A stretch of 11,944 nt of DNA from Planctomycetota bacterium (GTDB lineage: Bacteria; Planctomycetota; Brocadiia; JAJRTI01): contig JAJRTI010000709.1 of the NCBI GenBank assembly GCA_024278415.1, positions 1-11,944 on the forward strand. Direction: 5' to 3'. Below, one piece after another: positions 1 to 6,933 of this stretch. Each line of letters opens with the position of its first letter. Position 1 is the stretch's first letter. Both the position numbers and the translations under genes were made by a program. The notes under the pieces are model-generated. The model made no database searches, was not told the origin of the DNA, and was given only the letters and a program-made list of their open reading frames with translations.

Positions 1-15
1 CGCCCGCGAACCTTT

Positions 16-74
16 GGACCTCCAGCGGACCAGGAGGTCCGCACTGCGGGGTCACGGACGTAGACGTCCGTGAC
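16..74. repeat. Two adjacent REP-like palindromes upstream of the oxidoreductase gene
   Basis: Positions 25-31 (GCGGACC) pair with 36-42 (GGTCCGC) around a 4-base loop; an overlapping alternative pairs 16-23 with 33-40 (GGACCTCC/GGAGGTCC). A second hairpin pairs 51-61 (GTCACGGACGT) with 64-74 around a 2-base loop. The two hairpins share the layout CGGAC-N6-GTCCG, so they look like two diverged copies of one repeat. They lie 47 bases before the start codon at 122. They may be REP-type repeats, or a terminator for a gene left of the window; no T-tract follows either stem. Confidence 0.6.
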
Positions 75-105
75 CAGTCGCACCTCTCGATTGGGCGCGG
101 CCAAC

Positions 106-114
106 ACGGAGGAG
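106..114 (+). promoter_or_regulatory. Shine-Dalgarno site of the Gfo/Idh/MocA gene
   Basis: The sequence ACGGAGGAG lies 7 bases before the ATG at 122. It is a strong anti-16S match at ideal spacing and fixes the start of the oxidoreductase. The next two genes on this strand have no comparable site. Confidence 0.8.
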
Positions 115-121
115 TTCGACC

Positions 122-1144
122 ATGAAGAAAACCGGATTCGGCGTCATCGGCCTTGGCCTCTGGGGCGAGACGCACCTGATGGCCTATTCCGAGCACGCAC
201 ACGCCGACCTCGTCAAGGTGTGCGACCTCGACGAAAAACGCGCCAAGAAGATGGCCAAGCAGTACGGCGTGAAGGAGTACTGCACGGACTACCGAGAACT
301 GCTCAAGGACGACCGCATCGACGCGGTCTCCATCGTGACGCCCGACTTCACGCACACTCCGCTCGTGGCCGCGGCCGCACGCGCGGGCAAGCATATCCTG
401 TGCGAGAAGCCCATGGCCACGACGGTCAAGGACTGCGAGAAGATGATCGCGGCCGCGGACAAGGCCGGCGTCATGCTCATGGTCGACTTCCACAACCGCT
501 TCAACCCCACGGTCGCGCAGGTCAAGAACGCTATTGACGCCGGGGAGTTGGGCGACCTGAAGATGGGCACGCTGCGGCTCAACGACACCCTCGCGGTGCC
601 GCGGGACTGGCTCCCCTGGGCCGGCAAGTCGTCCGTGCTGTGGTTCATCGGCTCGCACAGCGTCGACCTGATCCGCTATCTCTTCAACGACGAGGTCGAG
701 CGCGTGTACTGCGTCGCGCGCAGCGACGTGCTCAAGGGCCTGGGCGTGAACACGCCGGACTTCTTCCTCAGCACGCTCGAACTCAAGCGCGGCGCGGTGG
801 TGCAGATCGAGAACTGCTGGATCATCGCGGAGACCGCGCCGGTCGTGTGCGACTTCCGCGCGGAGATCGTCGGCGCCAAGGGCACCTGCTACCTCGACGT
901 GCTGCGCAGCGGCGTGGTCGAGAAGTATACGGCCAAAGAAGCCACCTACCCGGACGTGTTCTGCCGGCCCCAGGTGCAGGGCCGCAACATGGGCTTTGGC
1001 GTGGAGAGCATCCGCCACTTCGCGGATTGCGTCATTACCGGCAAGCCGCCGCTCGTGACCGCGCAAGACGGTCTGGAGTGCACCCGCGTGCTCTGCGCGC
1101 TCCTCGAGTCCGCCAAGAAGGGCGCGCCGGTGAAGGTGAAGTAG
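122..1144 (+). CDS. Gfo/Idh/MocA family NAD(P)-dependent oxidoreductase
   Basis: This 340-residue protein has the length and order of the Gfo/Idh/MocA family. An N-terminal Rossmann fold carries the dinucleotide motif GVIGLGLWG (7-15), and the family EKP motif is at 95-97, with Lys96 as the expected catalytic or cofactor-contacting lysine. The C-terminal alpha/beta domain has GSHSVDL at 177-183, where His179 and Asp182 match the GxHxxD active-site region. Members interconvert hydroxyl and keto groups of sugars, inositols and related compounds in the cytoplasm using NAD(P). The substrate cannot be read from sequence. There is no signal peptide, unlike many Tat-exported family members of planctomycetes. 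The start is supported by a strong ribosome binding site. The gene precedes the glycolate oxidase genes on the same strand, but a 155-base gap with a repeat makes a shared transcript uncertain. Confidence 0.93.
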   Translation: MKKTGFGVIGLGLWGETHLMAYSEHAHADLVKVCDLDEKRAKKMAKQYGVKEYCTDYRELLKDDRIDAVSIVTPDFTHTPLVAAAARAGKHILCEKPMATTVKDCEKMIAAADKAGVMLMVDFHNRFNPTVAQVKNAIDAGELGDLKMGTLRLNDTLAVPRDWLPWAGKSSVLWFIGSHSVDLIRYLFNDEVERVYCVARSDVLKGLGVNTPDFFLSTLELKRGAVVQIENCWIIAETAPVVCDFRAEIVGAKGTCYLDVLRSGVVEKYTAKEATYPDVFCRPQVQGRNMGFGVESIRHFADCVITGKPPLVTAQDGLECTRVLCALLESAKKGAPVKVK

Positions 1145-1185
1145 CCGCAGGGCGCCCATTCCGCCAAGACGCGATCACGATCTGC

Positions 1186-1263
1186 GCTCGTAGTGGCGAC
1201 CGTGAGGGCGCCTCTTGCCGGTGATCCCCGTAAGCAGAAGGCCCTTACGGGCCTACTACAAGC
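1186..1263. repeat. REPIN-like pair of palindromes with GTAG/CTAC ends (copy 1)
   Basis: GCTCGTAGT (1186-1194) and ACTACAAGC (1255-1263) are inverted copies with one mismatch, placing GTAG at 1190-1193 and CTAC at 1256-1259. Just inside each end is a hairpin: GGCG (1195-1198) with CGCC (1209-1212), extended by CC/GG after one mismatch, and GGCCC (1240-1244) with GGGCC (1249-1253). An alternative stem pairs CCGTAAG (1228-1234) with CTTACGG (1244-1250). A GTAG tetranucleotide next to a palindrome, in two inverted copies, is the known layout of REP/REPIN elements mobilised by RAYT (TnpA_REP) transposases. The element fills most of the gap before glcDE. Confidence 0.65.
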
Positions 1264-1299
1264 GTTTGCTTGCGCTCTCGGACATCGCCTTCCGACAAA

Positions 1300-3861
1300 A
1301 TGATCCCCGTTCGCCTACTCACTACCCTACGCAGCATCGTCGGCCCCGACCACGTCAAGAGCGGGCTCGTCGACTTGGAGGTCTACTCGTACGACGCGTC
1401 GCTTGCGCCAGGGCGGCCGGACGTCGTCGTGTTCCCGGCGGACACGGACGAGACCGCGGCGGTCCTGCGCGCGGCAGCCGATGCGGGCGCGCCATGTGTC
1501 CCGCGAGGCTTCGGCACGAACCTGTCCGGCGGCAGCGTCGCGACGAAGGGCGGCGTCGTGTTGTGCTTCACGCGCATGAACCGCATCCTCGCGATCGAGC
1601 CCGGCCAACGGTACGCGGTCGTGCAGCCGGGAGTCACCAACCTTGAACTCCAAAACGCGCTGGCCGAGCACGGATTCCTTTTCGCGCCGGACCCCGCGAG
1701 CCAGAAGGTCTCGACCATCGGCGGCAACGTGGCCGAGAACGCGGGCGGGCCGCATTGCGTCAAGTATGGGGTGATGACGAACCACGTGCTGGGCCTGGAG
1801 GCCGTGCTGCCCGGCGGCGAGGTGGTGCAACTCGGCGGGCCCGCGCTCGACCCACCGGGATACGACGCGCGCGGCCTCGTCGTCGGCTCGGAGGGCACGC
1901 TGGCGGTCGTGACCGCGGCCACGGTGCGCATCCTGCCGAAGCAGGAGTCGCTCATCACCATGCTCGCGGTCTACGACTCAGTGGAAAACGCCGCGCGCTC
2001 CGTGTCGAGTATCATCGCCAAAGGCATTGTGCCCGCGACGCTCGAAATGATGGACGGGCCCATCACCCGCGCGGTCGAGGAGCGCCTGCACTGCGGCTAT
2101 CCCATGGACGCAGAGGGCGTGCTGATCATCGAAGTGGAGGGCATCGAGACCGGACTCAGGCAGGAGGCCGACGCGATCCAAGCCATCTGCCGCGAGAACG
2201 GTTGCCGCAGCATCCAGGAGGCCAAGGACGCCGCGGAGCGCAACCAACTCTGGTCGGGCCGCCGCGGCGCGTTCGGCGCAATTGCGCGCATCGAGCCCAA
2301 CTTCTACGCGGCTGATTGCACCGTGCCGCGCAACCGCCTGCCCGAAGCGCTCGCGGGAGTGGCGGAGATCGCGGGCCGCTACGGGTTCAAGTACGGCAAC
2401 GTGCTCCACGCCGGCGACGGCAATCTACACCCGGTGCTCTTCTTCGACGGGACCGACCCAGAGGAAGTGCAGCGCGTGCACAAGGCGGGCCACGAGATCA
2501 TGCAAACGTGCGTCGACCTCGGCGGAACGCTCAGCGGTGAGCATGGCATTGGTGTGGAGAAGCAGCCTGAGATGGCGATCCTCTTCCCCGAGGAATCGCT
2601 CGACTTTCAGCGCAAGGTGCAGCAGGCTTTCGACCCAAACAACACGCTCAACCCGGGCAAGATCTTCCCGGAGCCGCGGCCGCTCGATCCGTCGCCCAAG
2701 CCGCCCGCTATCGACTTCGGTGACGAATTGACGCCGGCCGACGTCGCGGAAGCCTGTGACATGGTGCGCGCGGCCGCTGCCACTGGCGCGGCGCTTCTGC
2801 CTGTGGGCAATGGCCGGCGCGCGGACTTCGGCAATGTGTCGGAGCGCAACCTCACGCGTCTGCACAGCGAGAAGCTGTCGGGCCTTGTCGAGTTCGACCC
2901 GGACAATCAGGTCGCGATCTTCTCCGCGGGCGCCAAGCTCGCGGAGGTGCAGGAGTTCCTGTCAGAGCACGGCCAGTGGCTGCCCCTGCGGCCGGCGCTG
3001 CTCGACGCTTGCACCCTCGGCGGCATGGCTGCGCTGGGCGCCTGCGGGCCGGAGCGGCTTGCATACGGCGCTATGCGCGACCGCGTGCTGGGGCTAAAGT
3101 TCGTGTCCGGCGAGGGCCGAGAGATCATCGCCGGCGGCCGGTGCGTGAAGAACGTGGCGGGCTACGACGTGACGCGCCTCCTCGTCGGTTCGGCTGGCAC
3201 GCTCGGTTTCATCACGGAGCTGACCCTCTACATCGCAACCGCGCCGGAGGCCTGCCGCGCGATCCATGCCACAGGCACACTCGACCAATGTGCCGCGGCC
3301 GCGGTCGGTGTGCTCAAGTCAACCCTGTGGCCCACGTTCGCGACCGCGACGCCGGCCGATAGCGCCTGGACGCTCCGCGTCGGCTTCGAGGGCTTCGACG
3401 TAACCGTGGCCACGCAGATCGAACGCTGCGCGAAGCTGATGGCCCGCGCCGGCCTGGACGTGGGCGGCGCCACAGACTACCTGCTGCGCGAAGGCTTCCA
3501 CGCGAACGACTACCAACGGGTGTTCGATTCGCCATTCGTCATCCGTGCGGACGTGCCGGTCGGCGAGCCCGCCGGGCGGCTCGTGCAATCATGCGCGGCA
3601 CTGGCGGCCGCAGACATGCTCCTGGACGTCGGCTGCGGCCGTGTGTGGGCCGGAGCCGGCACACTATCCGACGACGGGTGGCGCCAACTCTGCCAAGCCG
3701 CGCCGGGCCATGTCGTACTCGAGAAAGCCCCGGCCGAGTTCAAGCAGCGCCACGCGGTGTTCGGCGCGGAGCAGCCGGCCTGGCGGCTGACGCATCGGCT
3801 CAAGGCCGCGCTCGATCCGCATGGCGTCTTCGCCCCCGGGCGTTTGCCAGGGAAACGATAG
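1300..3861 (+). CDS. glcDE: Glycolate/2-hydroxyacid oxidase, fused GlcD-GlcE subunits (FAD-linked)
   Basis: The 853-residue protein joins two glycolate oxidase subunits. Residues 1 to about 460 are GlcD: an FAD-binding PCMH domain with PRGFGTNLSGGS (68-79), GGNVAENAGGPHCVKYG (141-157) and VVGSEGTLAVVT (194-205), then the FAD-oxidase C-terminal domain with HAGDGNLHP (370-378), GEHGIGVEK (413-421) and the NPGKIFP ending (451-457). After a proline-rich linker (456-470), residues of about 475-853 are a second PCMH domain of GlcE type, with CTLGGMAALG (571-580) and KNVAGYDVTRLLVGSAGTLG (617-636). GlcD and GlcE are normally separate proteins that, with GlcF, oxidise glycolate or lactate and pass electrons to the membrane quinone pool. 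I chose the ATG at 1300; the frame is open back to a TTG at 1270, but neither has a Shine-Dalgarno site. glcF lies 294 bases downstream. Confidence 0.93.
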   Translation: MIPVRLLTTLRSIVGPDHVKSGLVDLEVYSYDASLAPGRPDVVVFPADTDETAAVLRAAADAGAPCVPRGFGTNLSGGSVATKGGVVLCFTRMNRILAIEPGQRYAVVQPGVTNLELQNALAEHGFLFAPDPASQKVSTIGGNVAENAGGPHCVKYGVMTNHVLGLEAVLPGGEVVQLGGPALDPPGYDARGLVVGSEGTLAVVTAATVRILPKQESLITMLAVYDSVENAARSVSSIIAKGIVPATLEMMDGPITRAVEERLHCGYPMDAEGVLIIEVEGIETGLRQEADAIQAICRENGCRSIQEAKDAAERNQLWSGRRGAFGAIARIEPNFYAADCTVPRNRLPEALAGVAEIAGRYGFKYGNVLHAGDGNLHPVLFFDGTDPEEVQRVHKAGHEIMQTCVDLGGTLSGEHGIGVEKQPEMAILFPEESLDFQRKVQQAFDPNNTLNPGKIFPEPRPLDPSPKPPAIDFGDELTPADVAEACDMVRAAAATGAALLPVGNGRRADFGNVSERNLTRLHSEKLSGLVEFDPDNQVAIFSAGAKLAEVQEFLSEHGQWLPLRPALLDACTLGGMAALGACGPERLAYGAMRDRVLGLKFVSGEGREIIAGGRCVKNVAGYDVTRLLVGSAGTLGFITELTLYIATAPEACRAIHATGTLDQCAAAAVGVLKSTLWPTFATATPADSAWTLRVGFEGFDVTVATQIERCAKLMARAGLDVGGATDYLLREGFHANDYQRVFDSPFVIRADVPVGEPAGRLVQSCAALAAADMLLDVGCGRVWAGAGTLSDDGWRQLCQAAPGHVVLEKAPAEFKQRHAVFGAEQPAWRLTHRLKAALDPHGVFAPGRLPGKR

Positions 3862-3908
3862 TGAAGCTTTGTCTCACACCGATCCGATCTCCCCAATGCC
3901 GCGACACA

Positions 3909-3982
3909 ATTCGTTGCGTTCTATCAATTCGCTGCCTCCACACAAAACCCAGGTAGCAACGAATTGATAGAACGCAACGAAT
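3909..3982. repeat. Perfect 23-bp inverted repeat after glcDE
   Basis: Positions 3909-3931, beginning ATTCGTTGCG and ending ATCAATTCG, are matched exactly in reverse complement by 3960-3982. The pairing continues inward with GCTGCCT against AGGTAGC (one mismatch), leaving a loop of about 15 bases. The element is far more AT-rich than its surroundings and has no GTAG ends, so it is a different family from the neighbouring REPIN-like repeats. It begins 47 bases after the glcDE stop. Read-through RNA would form a long stem that might end transcription or stabilise the upstream message, but no T-tract follows. A small non-autonomous mobile element is equally possible. Confidence 0.75.
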
Positions 3983-4076
3983 GCAGAGCCAGAGAGCAAT
4001 CGACGTTCGCGTCGGCCTCGTCTTCCAGGAGTTTCCCCACGGAGGTTTGCTGATCTGAGCGGCCAATGCCGCTGGC

Positions 4077-4144
4077 TCGTAGTAGGGCGATTTATCGCCC
4101 GTTACTTCGGGCACAGAGACGGGCGATAAATCGCCCTACTACGA
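4077..4144. repeat. REPIN-like perfect inverted repeat with GTAG/CTAC ends (copy 2)
   Basis: The 26-base arms at 4077-4102 and 4119-4144 are exact reverse complements around a 16-base loop (4103-4118). Each arm reads inward as TCGTAGTAGGGCG, TTTAT, CGCCCGT, so each holds its own small palindrome GGGCGATTTATCGCCC. That gives two inverted REP units with GTAG at 4079-4082 and CTAC at 4139-4142. The perfect arms suggest recent origin or strong conservation. The right end is only 11 bases before the glcF start codon, so a folded transcript would place a 26-bp stem beside the ribosome binding region. Confidence 0.8.
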
Positions 4145-4155
4145 ACAACCCAGCC

Positions 4156-5421
4156 ATGTCCCTATCCGACCATTACGAGGAACTCGCGCGCTGCAACCGC
4201 TGCGGCTTCTGCCAGAACGACTGCCCCGTCTTCCGCGCCACGGGCCACGAAGCTGGTGTCGCGCGTGGGCGCATAGCGTTGCTGCGCGGGCTCGCGGAGG
4301 GGAGGATCGAGTGGTCCGCCGACGTGGAGGAACAGCTCTTCGAATGCCTGGGCTGCGGCGCGTGCACGGCCAACTGCTTCCCCGCGATCCAGACGGCCGA
4401 ACTCGTGCGCGCGGCGCGGCGGGACTACCTGGACCGCGTGGGCCGGGGACCGTTGCATCGGCTGCTGTTCAACCACCTGCTGCCCTTTCCCAAGCGCCTG
4501 CGCCTCGCGGCCAAGGCCGCCGCGCTCGGCAAGCGCACGGGCATGTCCAAAGTCGCCAACGCGCTGGGCCTGCTGCGCTTCCTCGGCCGCGACTTCCCCA
4601 AGGCCGAGGGGATCGTCGATCAGTTCCCCAAGCAAGCGCTGCGCGACAAGATCGAGCCGGGCGAGTATGAGGGCGAGGGCGCGTCGCAGCGCATTGGCTA
4701 CTTCGTGGGCTGCGGCACGGACATCATGAGCCCCCTTGCCGGCGAGGCCACGCTCGAGTTGCTGCGCGGCATCGGCAAGTCGGTGGCCGTGCTCAACAAC
4801 TGCTGCTGCGGCCTGCCGGCCGAGGCGTACGGCGACCGGCCGGCCGCGCAACGACTCGCAGAGCGCAACATCGAGATCTTCGGAGCCGAAGCCTTCGACG
4901 TGATCGTGACCGACTGCTCGAGCTGCGCCGCGTTCCTCAAGGAGGAGTATCCCAAGCTTTTCCCAGGCAACGACCCGCGCCACGCCGCGGCCACGGACCT
5001 CTCCGCGCGCGTGAGCGACATGGTGGAGGTGCTGGCGTCGCTCGACCGCGCGTATGCCGACGCGCAAGAGCCGATCATCGCCACGTACCACGACCCTTGC
5101 CACGCGTCGCGGGGCCAGGGCATCGCGGCCGAGCCGCGGGCGATCCTGAAGTCGCTGCTGGGCATCGAGTATCGGGAGCTGCCGGAAGCCAACTGGTGCT
5201 GCGGCGGCGCGGGGTCGTACGCGTTGGCCCACTACGAGCGTTCGCGGCAGATCCTCGACCGCAAGATCGACAACGTGGAGAAGACGGGAGCGAACCTGCT
5301 CGTGACCTCGTGCCCCGCGTGCGTCATCCACCTCTCCTACGGCGTGCGCCTTCGGGGGCTGCCGGTGCGCGTGCGGCACATCTCCCAGGTCGTAGCGGCG
5401 GCGACGGGCGCCCGCCTGTAG
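4156..5421 (+). CDS. glcF: Glycolate oxidase iron-sulfur subunit GlcF
   Basis: The 421-residue protein has the full GlcF layout. Two [4Fe-4S] ferredoxin motifs are CNRCGFCQNDCP (Cys13, 16, 19, 23) and CLGCGACTANCFP (Cys64, 67, 70, 74). They are followed by two CCG (cysteine-rich) domains, recognised by GYFVGCGTD with NNCCCGLPAE, and by YHDPCH with NWCCGGAGSY. In the known complex GlcF receives electrons from the flavin subunits GlcD/GlcE and passes them to quinone at the inner face of the cytoplasmic membrane. The upstream fused glcDE gene supplies its partners. I start at the ATG at 4156 because the ferredoxin motif follows at the usual distance; an in-frame ATG at 4066 would add 30 residues translated from repeat DNA. 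No Shine-Dalgarno site precedes 4156. The stop codon TAG is part of the next repeat. Confidence 0.94.
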   Translation: MSLSDHYEELARCNRCGFCQNDCPVFRATGHEAGVARGRIALLRGLAEGRIEWSADVEEQLFECLGCGACTANCFPAIQTAELVRAARRDYLDRVGRGPLHRLLFNHLLPFPKRLRLAAKAAALGKRTGMSKVANALGLLRFLGRDFPKAEGIVDQFPKQALRDKIEPGEYEGEGASQRIGYFVGCGTDIMSPLAGEATLELLRGIGKSVAVLNNCCCGLPAEAYGDRPAAQRLAERNIEIFGAEAFDVIVTDCSSCAAFLKEEYPKLFPGNDPRHAAATDLSARVSDMVEVLASLDRAYADAQEPIIATYHDPCHASRGQGIAAEPRAILKSLLGIEYRELPEANWCCGGAGSYALAHYERSRQILDRKIDNVEKTGANLLVTSCPACVIHLSYGVRLRGLPVRVRHISQVVAAATGARL

Positions 5422-5725
5422 TGCGCACGCCGTACGGCGCAATGGTGCGAACTTAAGCGCTGGATGGCCTTCGGAAGCCCCGACGGGGCGACAGTGAATA
5501 GCCCAAGGCGCAAGCCTTGGGTGGTAAGCAAACAGGCAACGGAGTGAGAGCCTCGTAGAGGCGACAGTATGCCCGTTCGCACGGTACTGTCGCCCCTTGC
5601 GGGGCTCTGTGAACGCCGCGATCAGCGTTCCCAAGGCTTACGCGTTGGGCTATTCACTGCCGCGCCTACGGCGCTGAAAACCGTTGCGTCAGCGCCATTG
5701 CGTCGTACGGCGGACGCACTACAGG
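5415..5725. repeat. Nested compound inverted repeat of about 311 bp with GTAG/CTAC ends (copy 3)
   Basis: Three inverted pairs are nested about one centre. The outer pair, 5415-5445 against 5695-5725, matches at 28 of 31 bases and carries GTAG at 5418-5421 and CTAC at 5719-5722. The middle pair, 5492-5506 (CAGTGAATAGCCCAA) against 5645-5659, is exact. The inner pair, 5550-5559 (GGCGACAGTA) against 5585-5594, is exact. Local hairpins lie inside: GCCCC/GGGGC at 5477-5489, CCCAAGGC/GCCTTGGG with a GCAA loop at 5502-5521, GCCTC/GAGGC at 5540-5552, GCCCC/GGGGC at 5592-5605 and GAACGC/GCGTTC at 5611-5630. The element spans the whole gap between convergent glcF and the glycosyltransferase gene and may stop transcription from both sides. 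I see no coding sequence in it. Confidence 0.75.
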
Positions 5726-5733
5726 CAGCCACC

Positions 5734-6900
5734 TCAGGGGGTGAGGTATTCTTCGAGTTGGTCGACGTACGCCCCGAACGCGAAGCGTTCGTGCGCGCGC
5801 TCGTATCCCTGGCGGCCAAGCTTGTCCGCGAGTTCGGGGTGCATGAGCAGGCTATCCAGGGCATGGGCCAGGCTGTGCACGTCCTGTTCCGGCACGAGCA
5901 AACCGGTGACCTCGTGCTCCAGCCAGTCGGGGATGCCGCCCACGTCGAAGCCCACGACCGCGCGGCCGTGGTGCATGGCTTCCAGCCCGACCATGCCGAA
6001 CGGCTCCGGCCACCGCGAGGGCACGACCGCGAACTTTGCTTTCGCGTAATAGTGCCCGATCTGTGCGTGGTCCACCCAGCCCTCGAATGAGACGCGGTCG
6101 CTGAGCCTGAGGCGCTGCGCGAACATCTCGAGCTGTGGCCGTGCGTTGCCTTCGCCCACGATCATGGCCTTGAACTCGCATTGCACGTGGGCGAGCGCGT
6201 GTATCAGGAGGTCCACGCCCTTGCCGCGGGAGAGCTGGCCCACGAAGAGGATGGTGTTGTTTTCGGACACCGGCGCCGGCTCTGGGTAGTGCATCCGCAC
6301 CACCGGAGCCAACACGTGCACGCGGCTTTCAGAGAAGCCGTTCTGGACCAACTCCTCACGCATGAAACGGCTGCCTACGAGCACGGTGCCGAGTTGGTGA
6401 TTGCGCCGCATCTCGCGTAGCTTCGCGCCAATGCTCGCGTAGCACACGGGCAGGCCCGGTCCGCTCTTGCGTTCGAGGAACGCGAGGTCGCAGTAGCACC
6501 GCCAGTCCGCCTTGTGCCGGCACACGCGGCCGCTGAACGCGTAGTACTTGTGCCGGCGCGGGCAGCAGAGGTCGTGGTCGTGGACCATGCGCACACTGCG
6601 GCACTTGGACAGGTGGGGCACGATGGCCGCGATCGAGTCGAGCTTGTGCAAATAGAGCGCGTCGGGCTGTGCGTCGCGCATGATCTCGTCGAAGGGCCGT
6701 CCAGCCTTCTCCCCCATGTCCGAGCAGGGGAAGCACGCGTCGAAGATGGACTGGTACTGCTCGCTGTCGCGGGCCGACGTGTCGCCGCACGCGAGGGTAC
6801 ACTCGTGTCCGCGCCGGCGCAGTGCCGCGGCCGCGTCGGCCACGTTCTGCTCGACGCCGCCGAAGTAACCGCACTTATGGTTGACGAAGAGGATTTTCAC
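5734..6900 (-). CDS. Glycosyltransferase family 4 (GT-B fold) with a Cys/His-rich insert
   Basis: The 388-residue protein starts MKILFVNHKCGYFGGVEQNV, typical of GT4 enzymes, with a glycine-rich N-terminal loop at 11-16. The C-terminal domain has ILFVGQLSRGKGVDLLIHAL (217-236) and the retaining GT4 signature EPFGMVGLE (299-307, Glu299 and Glu307 as the E-x7-E pair), then GFDVGGIPDWL (318-328) and GLLVPEQD (333-340). Such enzymes transfer a sugar from a nucleotide donor, usually in polysaccharide or LPS synthesis at the cytoplasmic face of the inner membrane. Residues 107-137 (HDHDLCCPRR, then Cys127, Cys135, Cys137) form a Cys/His-rich stretch that could bind metal. The start is a GTG at 6898-6900 without a clear Shine-Dalgarno site. 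It follows lpxD by 33 bases, so the two are probably co-transcribed and may act on the same lipid A/LPS pathway. Donor and acceptor are unknown. Confidence 0.9.
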   Translation of the reverse strand: MKILFVNHKCGYFGGVEQNVADAAAALRRRGHECTLACGDTSARDSEQYQSIFDACFPCSDMGEKAGRPFDEIMRDAQPDALYLHKLDSIAAIVPHLSKCRSVRMVHDHDLCCPRRHKYYAFSGRVCRHKADWRCYCDLAFLERKSGPGLPVCYASIGAKLREMRRNHQLGTVLVGSRFMREELVQNGFSESRVHVLAPVVRMHYPEPAPVSENNTILFVGQLSRGKGVDLLIHALAHVQCEFKAMIVGEGNARPQLEMFAQRLRLSDRVSFEGWVDHAQIGHYYAKAKFAVVPSRWPEPFGMVGLEAMHHGRAVVGFDVGGIPDWLEHEVTGLLVPEQDVHSLAHALDSLLMHPELADKLGRQGYERAHERFAFGAYVDQLEEYLTP

Positions 6901-6933
6901 GGATCGCGTCTTGGTAAATGTTCCGTCGCCGGG

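Noticed and set aside
1141..1144. GTAG overlapping the stop codon of the oxidoreductase gene, as a further repeat end
   Set aside because: No palindrome follows it and no matching CTAC end with an inverted arm was found; a 4-base match is expected by chance.
3981..4058. Short plus-strand frame (25 codons) between two repeats, with an ending that could be a gene remnant
   Set aside because: Too short to support, no ribosome binding site, and its ATG is formed within the end of an inverted repeat; I do not recognise the family with confidence.
4040..4155. GGAGG at 4040-4044 as the original glcF ribosome binding site displaced by repeat insertion
   Set aside because: Removing the 68-base repeat still leaves more than 40 bases to the ATG, so the insertion alone does not explain the spacing.
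4162..5634. 490-codon minus-strand open frame opposite glcF
   Set aside because: It lies antisense to a gene with complete GlcF motifs, has low-complexity Arg/Ala-rich translation typical of GC-rich shadows, and shows no family motif.
5415..5725. CRISPR array or tandem direct repeats in the glcF downstream region
   Set aside because: The repeated units are inverted, not regularly spaced direct repeats with unique spacers.
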